From Colwellia psychrerythraea (lineage in GTDB: Bacteria > Pseudomonadota > Gammaproteobacteria > Enterobacterales > Alteromonadaceae): a stretch of DNA of 64,000 nt. Made by a program: the position numbers and the translations under genes. Positions 1 through 8,136 of the stretch are shown here, piece by piece; positions within the stretch are counted from its first letter, which is position 1; each line of letters opens with the position of its first letter. The stretch spans positions 186,001 through 250,000 of the forward strand of contig NZ_JQED01000029.1 in the NCBI RefSeq assembly GCF_000764225.1, in the 5' to 3' direction. The notes beneath the pieces are model-generated. The model searched no databases, was not told the DNA's origin, and worked only from the letters and a program-made list of their open reading frames with translations.

Positions 1-242
1 ACACGCCAAAAATCATGGTTAAACCTTGTGCCTAATTTTTGCTCTATGGTACGCCAATGATTCTGAATCATCTGCTGTTGAGCCATTGGCATTGCACTAT
101 CTGAATCAGCAGCCAAACCACCTGCCACATATTCTACATCTATCGAGGTAGGTAAATGTTGTTGTAAAAGATCCCAAACTGGTCGATAGCCCCAACACCA
201 GCTGCACATTGGATCGTAAATATAATATAACTTGCTGCTCAT
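1..242 (-). CDS. DsbA-family thiol-disulfide protein, N-terminal part (cut by window edge)
   Basis: About 80 residues are visible, starting MSSKLYYIYDPMCSWCWGY. A Cys-Ser-Trp-Cys pair (residues 13 and 16) directly after the first beta strand is the thioredoxin-fold active site of the DsbA/FrnE-like family; members with this CxWC form are cytoplasmic. No signal peptide is seen, which supports a cytoplasmic oxidoreductase or isomerase. The frame stays open to base 1, so the rest of the gene lies left of the window. The start is the ATG at 242-240, and the gene is divergent from the PEP-CTERM gene at 386. Confidence 0.8.
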   Translation of the reverse strand, partial: MSSKLYYIYDPMCSWCWGYRPVWDLLQQHLPTSIDVEYVAGGLAADSDSAMPMAQQQMIQNHWRTIEQKLGTRFNHDFWR

Positions 243-385
243 ATAGCCTCTCTATAATGAAACACAGTCGAAAATTTAACTAATATTACACCTTATAAAT
301 AAATATTGGACAGTTTAGCCATATTTAAACAATCATCAGCTATTTATACTGGCATCAACTTATTGATACTTAAGGGCTGATTCCT

Positions 386-1117
386 ATGTTAACAACGTTA
401 AAAAAAACTATTATAACTTTATCCCTTTTAGTAACTGGCTCAATAGCTAATGCATCATTAATCACTAATGGTAGTTTCGAACAATTAATGTTTGCAGACA
501 ACGCTACTTCCCAAGGCTTGGTTTATCACACTAACCTTAAAACCTTTGAAAATAAAAATAGAGCTTGGGATATTTTTTATGCATTACCTGGTTGGGTAAC
601 AACGGCAGGTAATGGTATAGAATTACAAAAAAACGTAGTCACTAGCTCTTTCGAGGGTGAAAATCACGTTGAACTTGATTCTCACAAAAATGGCTCATCA
701 AATTCGGTAATGACACAATCATTAGATTCATTAACTATTGGTGCAGAATATTTGTTAGAGTTTTCTTACAAAGCACGAACGAATCATAAAAACGATAATG
801 GCATCAATGTATTTTGGTATGATGCCAGCACAGACTTTAACAAAAATATGACTGCTGATTTTGCCATTAACGCGAGAAGTAAACAGAGTCCGAACTGGTC
901 AGTACAATCAGTGCTACTTACCGCACAATCAGAAACAATGGATTTAAGCTTTGGCGCGTTTGGCAAACAAAATTCACTGGGAGGCTTACTCGATAACGTA
1001 TCGTTAGTAAAAGTCAATAACGGCCCGGTAGCAGAAATACCTGAGCCTTCAGTGTTTGCATTATCATTACTTGGTTTTGCTGCATTAGCTCGTCGCCAAT
1101 ATAAAAAAGCCAAGTAA
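386..1117 (+). CDS. PEP-CTERM sorting domain protein
   Basis: A 243-residue exported protein. It has an N-terminal signal peptide (basic MLTTLKKT, hydrophobic stretch, cleavage near IANA). The C-terminus holds the PEP-CTERM tripartite signal: PEPSVFALSLLGFAALARR, i.e. the Pro-Glu-Pro motif, a transmembrane helix and a basic tail (residues about 219-243). Such tails are recognised by exosortase in biofilm or EPS-forming Gram-negatives. The middle part (about 25-210) begins LITNGSFE, typical of carbohydrate-binding-like beta sandwiches, but no catalytic motif is visible. No exosortase or EPS gene lies in this window. An AAGGG sequence sits about 10 bases before the start. Confidence 0.85.
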   Translation: MLTTLKKTIITLSLLVTGSIANASLITNGSFEQLMFADNATSQGLVYHTNLKTFENKNRAWDIFYALPGWVTTAGNGIELQKNVVTSSFEGENHVELDSHKNGSSNSVMTQSLDSLTIGAEYLLEFSYKARTNHKNDNGINVFWYDASTDFNKNMTADFAINARSKQSPNWSVQSVLLTAQSETMDLSFGAFGKQNSLGGLLDNVSLVKVNNGPVAEIPEPSVFALSLLGFAALARRQYKKAK

Positions 1118-1189
1118 AGCTACTCAGTATTTTTGATATAAAGGTTTATACCCGCTCTATTAGTAAAGAATAATGCTCGCACGTTATAG

Positions 1190-1233
1190 CTTTCTCAGTC
1201 AGCCCCCCTCTTGCAAAAGAGTGGCTGAGAAAG
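1190..1233 (+). terminator. Hairpin after the PEP-CTERM gene
   Basis: Inverted repeat CTTTCTCAG (1190-1198) / CTGAGAAAG (1225-1233), with a smaller hairpin CTCTT-GCAA-AAGAG nested inside. It is followed by a pyrimidine-rich but poor T tract. It lies between the convergent genes ending at 1117 and 1292. Probably a terminator, though the U tract is weak. Confidence 0.45.
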
Positions 1234-1291
1234 TTCCCTTTATTCATATTTTTAAAGCTAATGTGATTACTAGAGTTTAGAAATATTTTGG

Positions 1292-2440
1292 TTAATTTTC
1301 AGTAAACAATAAGGCTTTAATATCGGTAAAGTTTTCTAAACCTAACAACTGAGATTTCTCTTCTAATTCACTGAAATCACTATGTCTTGTTGCTAACACA
1401 TACAAACAAGACAGCATAAATAACTCCAAGTCATCTTGTTTACTGCCTTTAATTTTTTGCTGACTCACTTTATCTAAATGATTAAGCTGCTTAATGACAC
1501 TGGCGTCAATATGCCATAAAGACAACATTAACGTGGAAGCAGAATAGATACTAATGTTCATTGCTTGGTTAACATGCTGGTTTAAGGACTGTAAATCGTT
1601 AATGCCTTGTAATGAGTGTAATATAAGTTCATGTTTAGCTGAGTTTTTATGCGTCAGTAGTAAAATCCCTAAAAGCGCAAATATCAACACTTGTTCAGTT
1701 AAAGCACTATCAAACTTGATATCTTTTGCTACGGATTTGCGCATTAACTGAAAAAACTTGGGAGCGATTAAAAATGCATGAGTCGATTGTTCGATAACTC
1801 TCTGCTCTACCTGTGACTCTAGCGCATCTTTAACGCCATAGATTACAGCCATATTTATTACCGTATTAATGCCTAAATTTCGACTGATAGCTTCTTGAGT
1901 ATTTCGAGGAGTTTTACCATAAATAGCTTTACTCGCTAATCCAATGACTCGACCAGTAAAAACCGGATCACTTGCGACAATTTCAACGACTCTTCCTACA
2001 TCTAAGCTATCTTGCTCTTTTTCTTGCAGCAATTGCAGGCAACTATCAGGTAAGGGAGACATGTTTTGCGCAATAGAGCTTAAAGTTTGCTTATTACTTT
2101 GCTCACCAATAAGAGATAAATCACGAAATTGTGAAGGAGTTACACCAAACTTATTGCGAAAAGCTCGCTCGAAAGTCGCCCGTTCAGAGTAACCTAATTT
2201 CACCACTAAATTATCTATACTCACCTGCTTCGTCAGTAAGGCATGGACACACAGTTCATTTAAGTATTTTTGCTGAATTAATTTAAATGTTGTTTCTTCT
2301 TGGCGAAGTTTGCGTCGAAATGATGTCATACTCATCGCTAACGCAACCGCACATTGTTCTATAGTTAGTGTTGCTGGCACAGCACTTTTTGTTAGAAGGG
2401 TATTGACCGCTTCAATGAGAAGTAACTCTTTATGATTCAT
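1292..2440 (-). CDS. AraC-type HTH fused to an HDOD domain
   Basis: A 382-residue protein of two unequal parts. Residues about 20-108 form an AraC/XylS-type double helix-turn-helix: AVALAMSMTSFRRKLRQE for the first helix pair, LGYSERATFERAFRNKFG then VTPSQFRD for the second. Residues about 118-300 resemble an HDOD output domain (MSPLPDSCLQLLQ, then IVASDPVFTGRVIGLAS and AISRNLGINTVINMA). HDOD domains lack the HD phosphodiesterase metal ligands and usually act in signalling or regulation. The usual AraC order has the DNA-binding part at the C-terminus; here it is at the N-terminus. Monocistronic, no good Shine-Dalgarno before the ATG at 2440. The role is unknown; probably a transcription regulator sensing through HDOD. 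Confidence 0.75.
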   Translation of the reverse strand: MNHKELLLIEAVNTLLTKSAVPATLTIEQCAVALAMSMTSFRRKLRQEETTFKLIQQKYLNELCVHALLTKQVSIDNLVVKLGYSERATFERAFRNKFGVTPSQFRDLSLIGEQSNKQTLSSIAQNMSPLPDSCLQLLQEKEQDSLDVGRVVEIVASDPVFTGRVIGLASKAIYGKTPRNTQEAISRNLGINTVINMAVIYGVKDALESQVEQRVIEQSTHAFLIAPKFFQLMRKSVAKDIKFDSALTEQVLIFALLGILLLTHKNSAKHELILHSLQGINDLQSLNQHVNQAMNISIYSASTLMLSLWHIDASVIKQLNHLDKVSQQKIKGSKQDDLELFMLSCLYVLATRHSDFSELEEKSQLLGLENFTDIKALLFTEN

Positions 2441-2712
2441 TTGAATGGTAACTGTAAATTAACGTTATAAAGAGGGGTTAATCATTGATTTCCCCCCCTA
2501 TTACTTGTTGTTTTAATAAATGTTATTGATTATACAGTTAAGTGTTTTATTTGCATCTTGATAGCACTTTTATATTTAGCTCGATTAACAATTAATAGAC
2601 CTGATGCTCTAAAGCTTTCAAATAATATCTACAACTAAATAACGCTCTTCCCTATTAAATTAGCGCAATGCCACAGATTCTGCTTTTTATCATTTGCTAA
2701 ATTGTATCAGTA

Positions 2713-3378
2713 CTACTTAGCTAATGATGCTAACTCTAATGTTACGTGATCAATGCCCTGTCTAGCGATTTTCTTATTCAACTCGGCTTGTTTGCTACTT
2801 AGCAAAGAAATACCTTCAACCGTGATATCAAACGCTTTCCATTGACCTGTTTTTTTATTCTTTCTCATTTGAAAAACAATATTAATGGTGGGCGCACCCT
2901 GGTCAATTATTTGAGTTTTGACGCCAACAATTCTTTTACCCTTAGTTGGCTTTTCCGGTTCAAAAACAACTTCTTGATTTTTGTACTTAGATAAAGCAAC
3001 GGAGTAAGTGCGTACCAAATAATGACGCATCGCTTTCACAAACTCAGCGCGTTGTTCTTTAGATACTTTTTTCAAATGTTTGCCCAGAATACGATATGAA
3101 GCATAGCGATAATCTATTGATGGCATTAATTCTTCTTCTACAATATCTCGCATTATATGGGGGAACTTTTGAATTGCTTGCTGATTAGCTGAGATACGAG
3201 AAAACAAGTTGTTGCCTGCTGTTTTTAACACCACATAGGGTGAGGCATTCACTACAGGCGAAACAGAGGAAGATACTGAACTTGCTGATGCAGTAGCACC
3301 AGTTGAAGCTGCTAATACTTCAGGAGTAGTAGAGAATAATGCCAAAGCTAGAATGCTTGTTGTTATGAGTGCTCGCAT
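2713..3378 (-). CDS. MlaC-like periplasmic phospholipid-binding protein (orphan)
   Basis: A 221-residue exported protein. The signal peptide is followed by an Ala/Ser/Val-rich linker (about 24-47). The body resembles the MlaC/Ttg2D family: FSRISANQQAIQKFPHIMRD, then IVEEELMPSIDYRYAS, a KHLKKVSKEQRAEFVKAM segment and a WKAFDITVEGISLL strand near the end. MlaC shuttles phospholipids between the outer-membrane MlaA complex and the inner-membrane MlaFEDB transporter. Here no mlaFEDB genes are adjacent, so this is a stand-alone paralogue. AAGGA lies 10 bases before the ATG. Two copies of a palindromic operator, shared with the neighbouring TetR gene, lie upstream, so it is probably a target of that repressor. 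Confidence 0.75.
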   Translation of the reverse strand: MRALITTSILALALFSTTPEVLAASTGATASASSVSSSVSPVVNASPYVVLKTAGNNLFSRISANQQAIQKFPHIMRDIVEEELMPSIDYRYASYRILGKHLKKVSKEQRAEFVKAMRHYLVRTYSVALSKYKNQEVVFEPEKPTKGKRIVGVKTQIIDQGAPTINIVFQMRKNKKTGQWKAFDITVEGISLLSSKQAELNKKIARQGIDHVTLELASLAK

Positions 3379-3431
3379 GAAAACGTGATCCTTAAATGTA
3401 ATTTAGGTGCTGCAAAACTTGTGACGACATA

Positions 3432-3447
3432 CCGACCAAGCGGTTTG
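3432..3447. promoter_or_regulatory. Putative TetR operator, copy 1
   Basis: CCGACCAAGCGGTTTG matches the pattern CCRACCNNNCGGTNTG found three times in this region. It lies 54-69 bases upstream of the MlaC-like start at 3378. The half-sites read ACC and GGT around the centre, as in many TetR-family operators. Confidence 0.6.
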
Positions 3448-3470
3448 TAGCTAATAGCAAGATAATAGCA

Positions 3471-3486
3471 CCGACCGTACGGTATG
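3471..3486. promoter_or_regulatory. Putative TetR operator, copy 2
   Basis: CCGACCGTACGGTATG contains the perfect palindrome ACCGTACGGT. It lies about 95-110 bases upstream of the MlaC-like start and near the 3' side of the TetR gene. It is the most symmetric of the three copies. Confidence 0.6.
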
Positions 3487-3615
3487 TTAAAGGTCTTTTA
3501 AAGAATAAAAATGTTTACGAAAGTGTAAATAGGAATAAGAGAGTGCGACGAAGACGACTAAATGCGATTAAATTCGATAGGATGATTTGGGAGAAAAAAA
3601 CTGCTATACGGTGAC

Positions 3616-4200
3616 TTACTTTTTCAATGCTCTAATATAAAGACATAACTCAGCAATAACTTGTTGAAATAATTCTTTATTACGAGAGCTCTTGCTCAAG
3701 CTTGTAGCACCATTTAGCGTGGAAACAATAAAGTAGCCCACTTGACTAAAGGCTAGGTTTTCACGTAAACCATCACTAATTCGCTCTAGCGCATCAACAA
3801 TTAATTGATTCAATTGTTCTTGCATACATAATATACGTAAACGAAAACCTTCATCAACGTTTGCCATTTCTTCACAAAGGTTATTAAGCGGACAGCCACA
3901 GACAACCTCGCTACATGCCATTTCATCTGTCATTGCGGTTAAAAATTTGCACAAGCCTTCAATGGGATCTTCATCCGATAGCGGTGTCTGCCATACGTCC
4001 AGAAACATTGGGGTATATACTTCTTCAAAGACTGCGTAACCCAATTCTATTTTACTCGTGAAGTGGTAATACAATGCACCTTTTGATATTTCACAGCGAG
4101 TGAGAATAGACGATAAACTGGTTGCTTTAAAACCATGGTGATGAATTTCATCGGCGGCCACGGTTAAAATATTCTGGCGGGTTTGCTCTGCATCACTCAT
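3616..4200 (-). CDS. TetR/AcrR-family repressor
   Basis: About 194 residues. The N-terminal helix-turn-helix reads LSSILTRCEISKGALYYHF (residues about 30-48), classic TetR. The ligand-binding part contains a CGCPLNNL segment seen in many TetR proteins of the AcuR/YcdC-like groups. The start is taken as the ATG at 4200 (MSDAEQTRQN), preceded by GAG at 7 bases; a longer TTG start at 4212 has no ribosome site. The gene lies immediately upstream of, and on the same strand as, the MlaC-like gene. An operator copy and a CTAAACGGTTTAG palindrome lie just upstream of it, so it probably represses itself and the MlaC-like gene. The inducer is unknown. Confidence 0.85.
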   Translation of the reverse strand: MSDAEQTRQNILTVAADEIHHHGFKATSLSSILTRCEISKGALYYHFTSKIELGYAVFEEVYTPMFLDVWQTPLSDEDPIEGLCKFLTAMTDEMACSEVVCGCPLNNLCEEMANVDEGFRLRILCMQEQLNQLIVDALERISDGLRENLAFSQVGYFIVSTLNGATSLSKSSRNKELFQQVIAELCLYIRALKK

Positions 4201-4220
4201 GGCACTACTCAATAACTTTA

Positions 4221-4264
4221 CTAAACGGTTTAGACAGTTAAATAATAACCAACCACTCGGTATG
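4221..4264. promoter_or_regulatory. Putative TetR operator region upstream of its own gene
   Basis: Contains CTAAACGGTTTAG (4221-4233), a palindrome around one central base, and CCAACCACTCGGTATG (4249-4264), the third match to CCRACCNNNCGGTNTG. Both lie 20-65 bases upstream of the TetR start, where a repressor would block the promoter. Confidence 0.55.
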
Positions 4265-4610
4265 TTGCAAGTATTGCTTTAAAAGCTCATGTCTGAGCTG
4301 TGATCTGATCATTCCAATATAGAGCTAGAACGATTCTAATGAAGCTGGATCGGATTTTTGAGAATCTAATAAGGTGACAGCCTGTGTCTTCATATAGTAC
4401 ATTCAATATGCCATATAAAGAGTTTTTTCATTGTTGACGTTAAAGTCATTAATTTGTTGATTGAGTTATAGGCATGAGGATTTAGTACATTGCTGTGCCG
4501 TTTACAGGCAACACAACTATGATTAAACTAACAAATACCATTTCATTTTATACCTCAAATAATTCCACTTGGACTTTTCCTGCTGCCATGCCACTATAGA
4601 GTAAACAGCA
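4265..4610. other. Intergenic region, no gene seen
   Basis: 346 bases between the TetR gene start and the end of the hydrolase gene. No open frame with a ribosome site and no obvious RNA or strong terminator was found. Confidence 0.5.
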
Positions 4611-5258
4611 CTAATTATTATGTTGAAACTTTCCTGTTTTCAAATAATGTACAATTTGTTCAATCACTTTACTATTTTTCATCATGAATGGGTGAGTTGT
4701 CTCGACTTCAATGTGATCTTCCATACCATCAAGCTTTGTATTAATTACAGAAACTTTACCGTCATCAATACCTGGTATTAGTGTAGATAAAATCCAATTG
4801 ATACTTTTTGTTCCCGCAATTATGCCAACATTAAAGTTAGCCTTATCTAATTTTTTCGGCACACTAAACTCGTCAGTTCCAAGTTGCATTCCTGCCGCCC
4901 CATTAAATAAACGAAAACCTGGCATATTACCTAGCTTGTCAACAATTTCACTACCTTTATTTGGAGGACCAAGCATTACGACTCTATTGAGGTTATCTAT
5001 TTTATGATGACTTAAGTATTGTCTAACTAATATACCTCCCATTGAATGAGTAACGAAATTAATTTGTTTGTCACCACACTTTAAAATAGCTTTTGAGATA
5101 ACTTTTTCTGCTAACTCTTCTATAGGGTACGCTCTCGAAGGATAATTCACATTAACAACTAAATATTTTTCTTTTATTAAACGCTTTTCAATTTTCTCCA
5201 TTGAGCTTGCCGTTCGAGCTAACCCATGGAGTAAAATCACACATTTAGAACTATGCAT
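4611..5258 (-). CDS. Alpha/beta hydrolase (lipase-like, cytoplasmic)
   Basis: About 215 residues with a compact alpha/beta-hydrolase core. The oxyanion strand is VILLHGLARTASSM and the nucleophile elbow is THSMGG (Ser near residue 71). The probable acid is in PGIDDGKVSV and the probable His in ETTHPFMM, so a full Ser-Asp-His triad is present. There is no signal peptide. It resembles the small lipase or PGAP1-like hydrolases found throughout gammaproteobacteria. The start is the ATG at 5258, overlapping the upstream DUF2339 gene by 8 bases, which suggests translational coupling. The substrate is unknown. Confidence 0.8.
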   Translation of the reverse strand: MHSSKCVILLHGLARTASSMEKIEKRLIKEKYLVVNVNYPSRAYPIEELAEKVISKAILKCGDKQINFVTHSMGGILVRQYLSHHKIDNLNRVVMLGPPNKGSEIVDKLGNMPGFRLFNGAAGMQLGTDEFSVPKKLDKANFNVGIIAGTKSINWILSTLIPGIDDGKVSVINTKLDGMEDHIEVETTHPFMMKNSKVIEQIVHYLKTGKFQHNN

Positions 5259-8082
5259 CTGCAACTACTTCTCTACTGATTAGCTTTTGATACCAAAATG
5301 AAGCGGCCAAGATAAAAATACCGATCCCCATGAATAAAATCACCTTTTGCCAAAGCAAGGCACTGGCAGCATCAATCATAGCTAATTTAATGATACCTAA
5401 TAAAATTATCCCAAAACTGTATTTAACCGTTGTTAGTCGTTTATCTTTCAAAAAGAGAATTAATGCTCCATGAACTGCTAAAGCAGGAGATACAAACAAG
5501 TCCATTCTATACTCTGTAAAGGCGTAAAACATAGTTACATAAGTTATCGCACCTATAGAGTGCAAAAATAAATCACCATTAAGTTTTAGCGAACTACCAA
5601 GGCGAGTTTGCTCAAATCTTTGCTTTTTATGATATAAAACTGAAATTATAAATATAGCTGGCACTAATACATAATTAACACTTAATGAAATGAGCAACCA
5701 TGAAGCAACTACCAATATCAAGTTTATGGCAGTAATGAAGGTTTCATTTTTTTTAAAATGGTCAGATAGATTAATGGCATTAAAAATTGAAGCCCAATAT
5801 ATTGCAGCAAAAGTCATTCCATACAACATATTATCTGTTTGAAAACCTATAACATTTGGTAAAGCAAAACCAAGGGATAGTAGCCCACAACTGCAAATAA
5901 ATTGGTAAATTTGAGTCGTGTCTTTACGGCTTAAAACATAAGCTATTGCAAAGAAACCTGAGAAACCAAGGAGTGTAATTATGGTATTTAATAACGTTAA
6001 CTGTCCGATAGTAATCGCAAAGAATACACTTGCTACGCCCGTTAATAATTTCGTTTCTTTAAACAGTAATGGCTGATTTACTTTTCGAGCAAGTAGTAAG
6101 GCTAATAGCGGTGAAAGCCATAAAAACATGAGTGATGCTTCATCAAAACGACGAATAACGGAACCGACCCAGCAAACAGGAAGCAACATATAAAATAAAA
6201 TTCTTGCAGATTCTGCAATACCTTTGATTTCACTGTTGGGCTGATATTTACGATAAAATTCTGACCATAACCACAACTGAATAAAAGCAGAGATAACAGA
6301 AACTTTAGCGAATAATGGCAGCATCATAAACCGATAACTATCAGCCACTAACACACCTTTATAAGCATAAAATAATGGCACTAAAATAAGTATTGCCGCA
6401 AAGACTTCAATCGTTACTTGTTTGCAGTTTTTCGCCCGTAATAACAAGGCTAATTGTACCATAATTACTATGGCTCCAGCCCAGTTTCCTAACCAAACAT
6501 TGGCGTTAGCAATAACCAAAACAGATAAAAAAACAGCTTCTAACAATTGTAAGAAAGGTTTAATTTTGTTTTGTGTTAACTCATTAAATACTTCAGTGTT
6601 ATTGATAAGCCGCTGCCATATGGCAATAACGGCAACTATAATAATTGACAACAACCAACCATCAACAGACTTCAATGCGGGTAGTGGAAAGTATATTGCT
6701 AATGCAGATAGTGAATATAAAAGAGCAATAGCGGTTAGAATTTGGCCTTGATTAATAGAAGCTGAGATTTTATATTTTCGACCAATTGAAAGTAGCAATA
6801 TTCCTTCTATAGCCCACGCTATTCCCCAATAAGCATCACTAATAGCACTAACTATGGCTAGCACCCCCCATGAAGCAGAAAGTAATATTAAAAAAGGAGT
6901 AAGCTCGCGTTTAACTTTGTAAAAGAACAGACATGCAGTAATAGCGAGGATACAATTAAGTAAGAAACTAAAGCTTATTTGAGTGGTGAATATATCCGTT
7001 GCTTGAAAGAAAACTATCACCGTAGAGCCAACAAGTGCAGCAAGAAAGACTAATGTCTGATTGATTGGAGCTTTTTCTTTAAGCAAAGATGCAATAACGT
7101 AAGCAAAAAAGAGTAGATAAAATAGGTTAACCATCCAAGCTGAGATTAGGACATTTTCGAATCCTATAATCCACTCAAGAGATACTAAAGTAAATGCTAA
7201 GCTTAAGTGAACTAGCCACTGACCAAGATGTCGATAAGCCAAAATCAAACTACTACAAACAATAAACGCTAGAGACAATAAGTAATAAAGAGGCTCAATA
7301 CTAATCGTATTTGACAATATTGGCATTATAGCTATACCTACTACACCTAAAGCAGCAACAACTTTGGTATCCAACCACAAAGCTATTGCATGACAAGTTA
7401 ATGCAATAGCTAAGTATAAAATGAATACTGCAATACTAGGTAAAAGACTATAGATACTTCCAGAAAAGTAGACAGTGCTATAAGCAAATAATATACCCAA
7501 TGTAACAATAGCTGTGGCGAATTCCCCAAAACGTGTTTTTATTTTTAAAGCAACGCCCAATCCCATGACAAAAATGGCTGCACTCCCCATTAATAGGGAC
7601 TTAGAACCTACGTCGAGTTGATCAATAAGTAACTGCATTAAATAACCAAAACCAGCAAGAGTTAAGCCTATTCCAACAAGAGTTAGAAGAAAAATACCCA
7701 GCATACCTCTTTCTTTATATGACCGATAAACTTTTGTAACAGGAGTAAGCCAATCAAAGAAAAACGATAAAATTGATTGAAAAAAGATAGTTATAATTGA
7801 TGGTTCTGAAGGCGTTGGTGCTTCCCACTCATCTCTAGATGCATAGTATTCATCTGACGAAATAGTTTTGACAACTGTTACAACTTCCTCAGGAATTTGC
7901 TCTTGCATTACATAAGCCGAGCTTTCTTCTACTTGATTTATATTTTTCTGTTGAATTTCTACTTGCGATTCTTCTTGTGCAAGCAAACTATTTAAACGAT
8001 CCTCAACAACATCAACTCGTTTATTGAATTGAAGTTTAAGAAGCGCCAATTCTGACTTTAATGCTTTAACCTCTTCATTCAT
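5251..8082 (-). CDS. DUF2339 large integral membrane protein
   Basis: About 943 residues. A short N-terminal coiled coil (about 1-45, MNEEVKALKSELALLKLQFN) and an acidic linker are followed by more than 20 hydrophobic segments, with the repeated aromatic and Leu-rich helices typical of DUF2339 proteins. No catalytic motif is visible and the family has no established function. The start was placed at the ATG at 8082 because AGGA lies 8 bases upstream; the longer frame to 8115 has no ribosome site. It lies 54 bases after the phospholipase D gene and overlaps the hydrolase gene, so the three probably form one operon. Confidence 0.8.
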   Translation of the reverse strand: MNEEVKALKSELALLKLQFNKRVDVVEDRLNSLLAQEESQVEIQQKNINQVEESSAYVMQEQIPEEVVTVVKTISSDEYYASRDEWEAPTPSEPSIITIFFQSILSFFFDWLTPVTKVYRSYKERGMLGIFLLTLVGIGLTLAGFGYLMQLLIDQLDVGSKSLLMGSAAIFVMGLGVALKIKTRFGEFATAIVTLGILFAYSTVYFSGSIYSLLPSIAVFILYLAIALTCHAIALWLDTKVVAALGVVGIAIMPILSNTISIEPLYYLLSLAFIVCSSLILAYRHLGQWLVHLSLAFTLVSLEWIIGFENVLISAWMVNLFYLLFFAYVIASLLKEKAPINQTLVFLAALVGSTVIVFFQATDIFTTQISFSFLLNCILAITACLFFYKVKRELTPFLILLSASWGVLAIVSAISDAYWGIAWAIEGILLLSIGRKYKISASINQGQILTAIALLYSLSALAIYFPLPALKSVDGWLLSIIIVAVIAIWQRLINNTEVFNELTQNKIKPFLQLLEAVFLSVLVIANANVWLGNWAGAIVIMVQLALLLRAKNCKQVTIEVFAAILILVPLFYAYKGVLVADSYRFMMLPLFAKVSVISAFIQLWLWSEFYRKYQPNSEIKGIAESARILFYMLLPVCWVGSVIRRFDEASLMFLWLSPLLALLLARKVNQPLLFKETKLLTGVASVFFAITIGQLTLLNTIITLLGFSGFFAIAYVLSRKDTTQIYQFICSCGLLSLGFALPNVIGFQTDNMLYGMTFAAIYWASIFNAINLSDHFKKNETFITAINLILVVASWLLISLSVNYVLVPAIFIISVLYHKKQRFEQTRLGSSLKLNGDLFLHSIGAITYVTMFYAFTEYRMDLFVSPALAVHGALILFLKDKRLTTVKYSFGIILLGIIKLAMIDAASALLWQKVILFMGIGIFILAASFWYQKLISREVVADA

Positions 8083-8136
8083 TATTACATCCTGTAACTT
8101 TCTGCTATTTAACACTATTATATTTTGTACAGCTTT

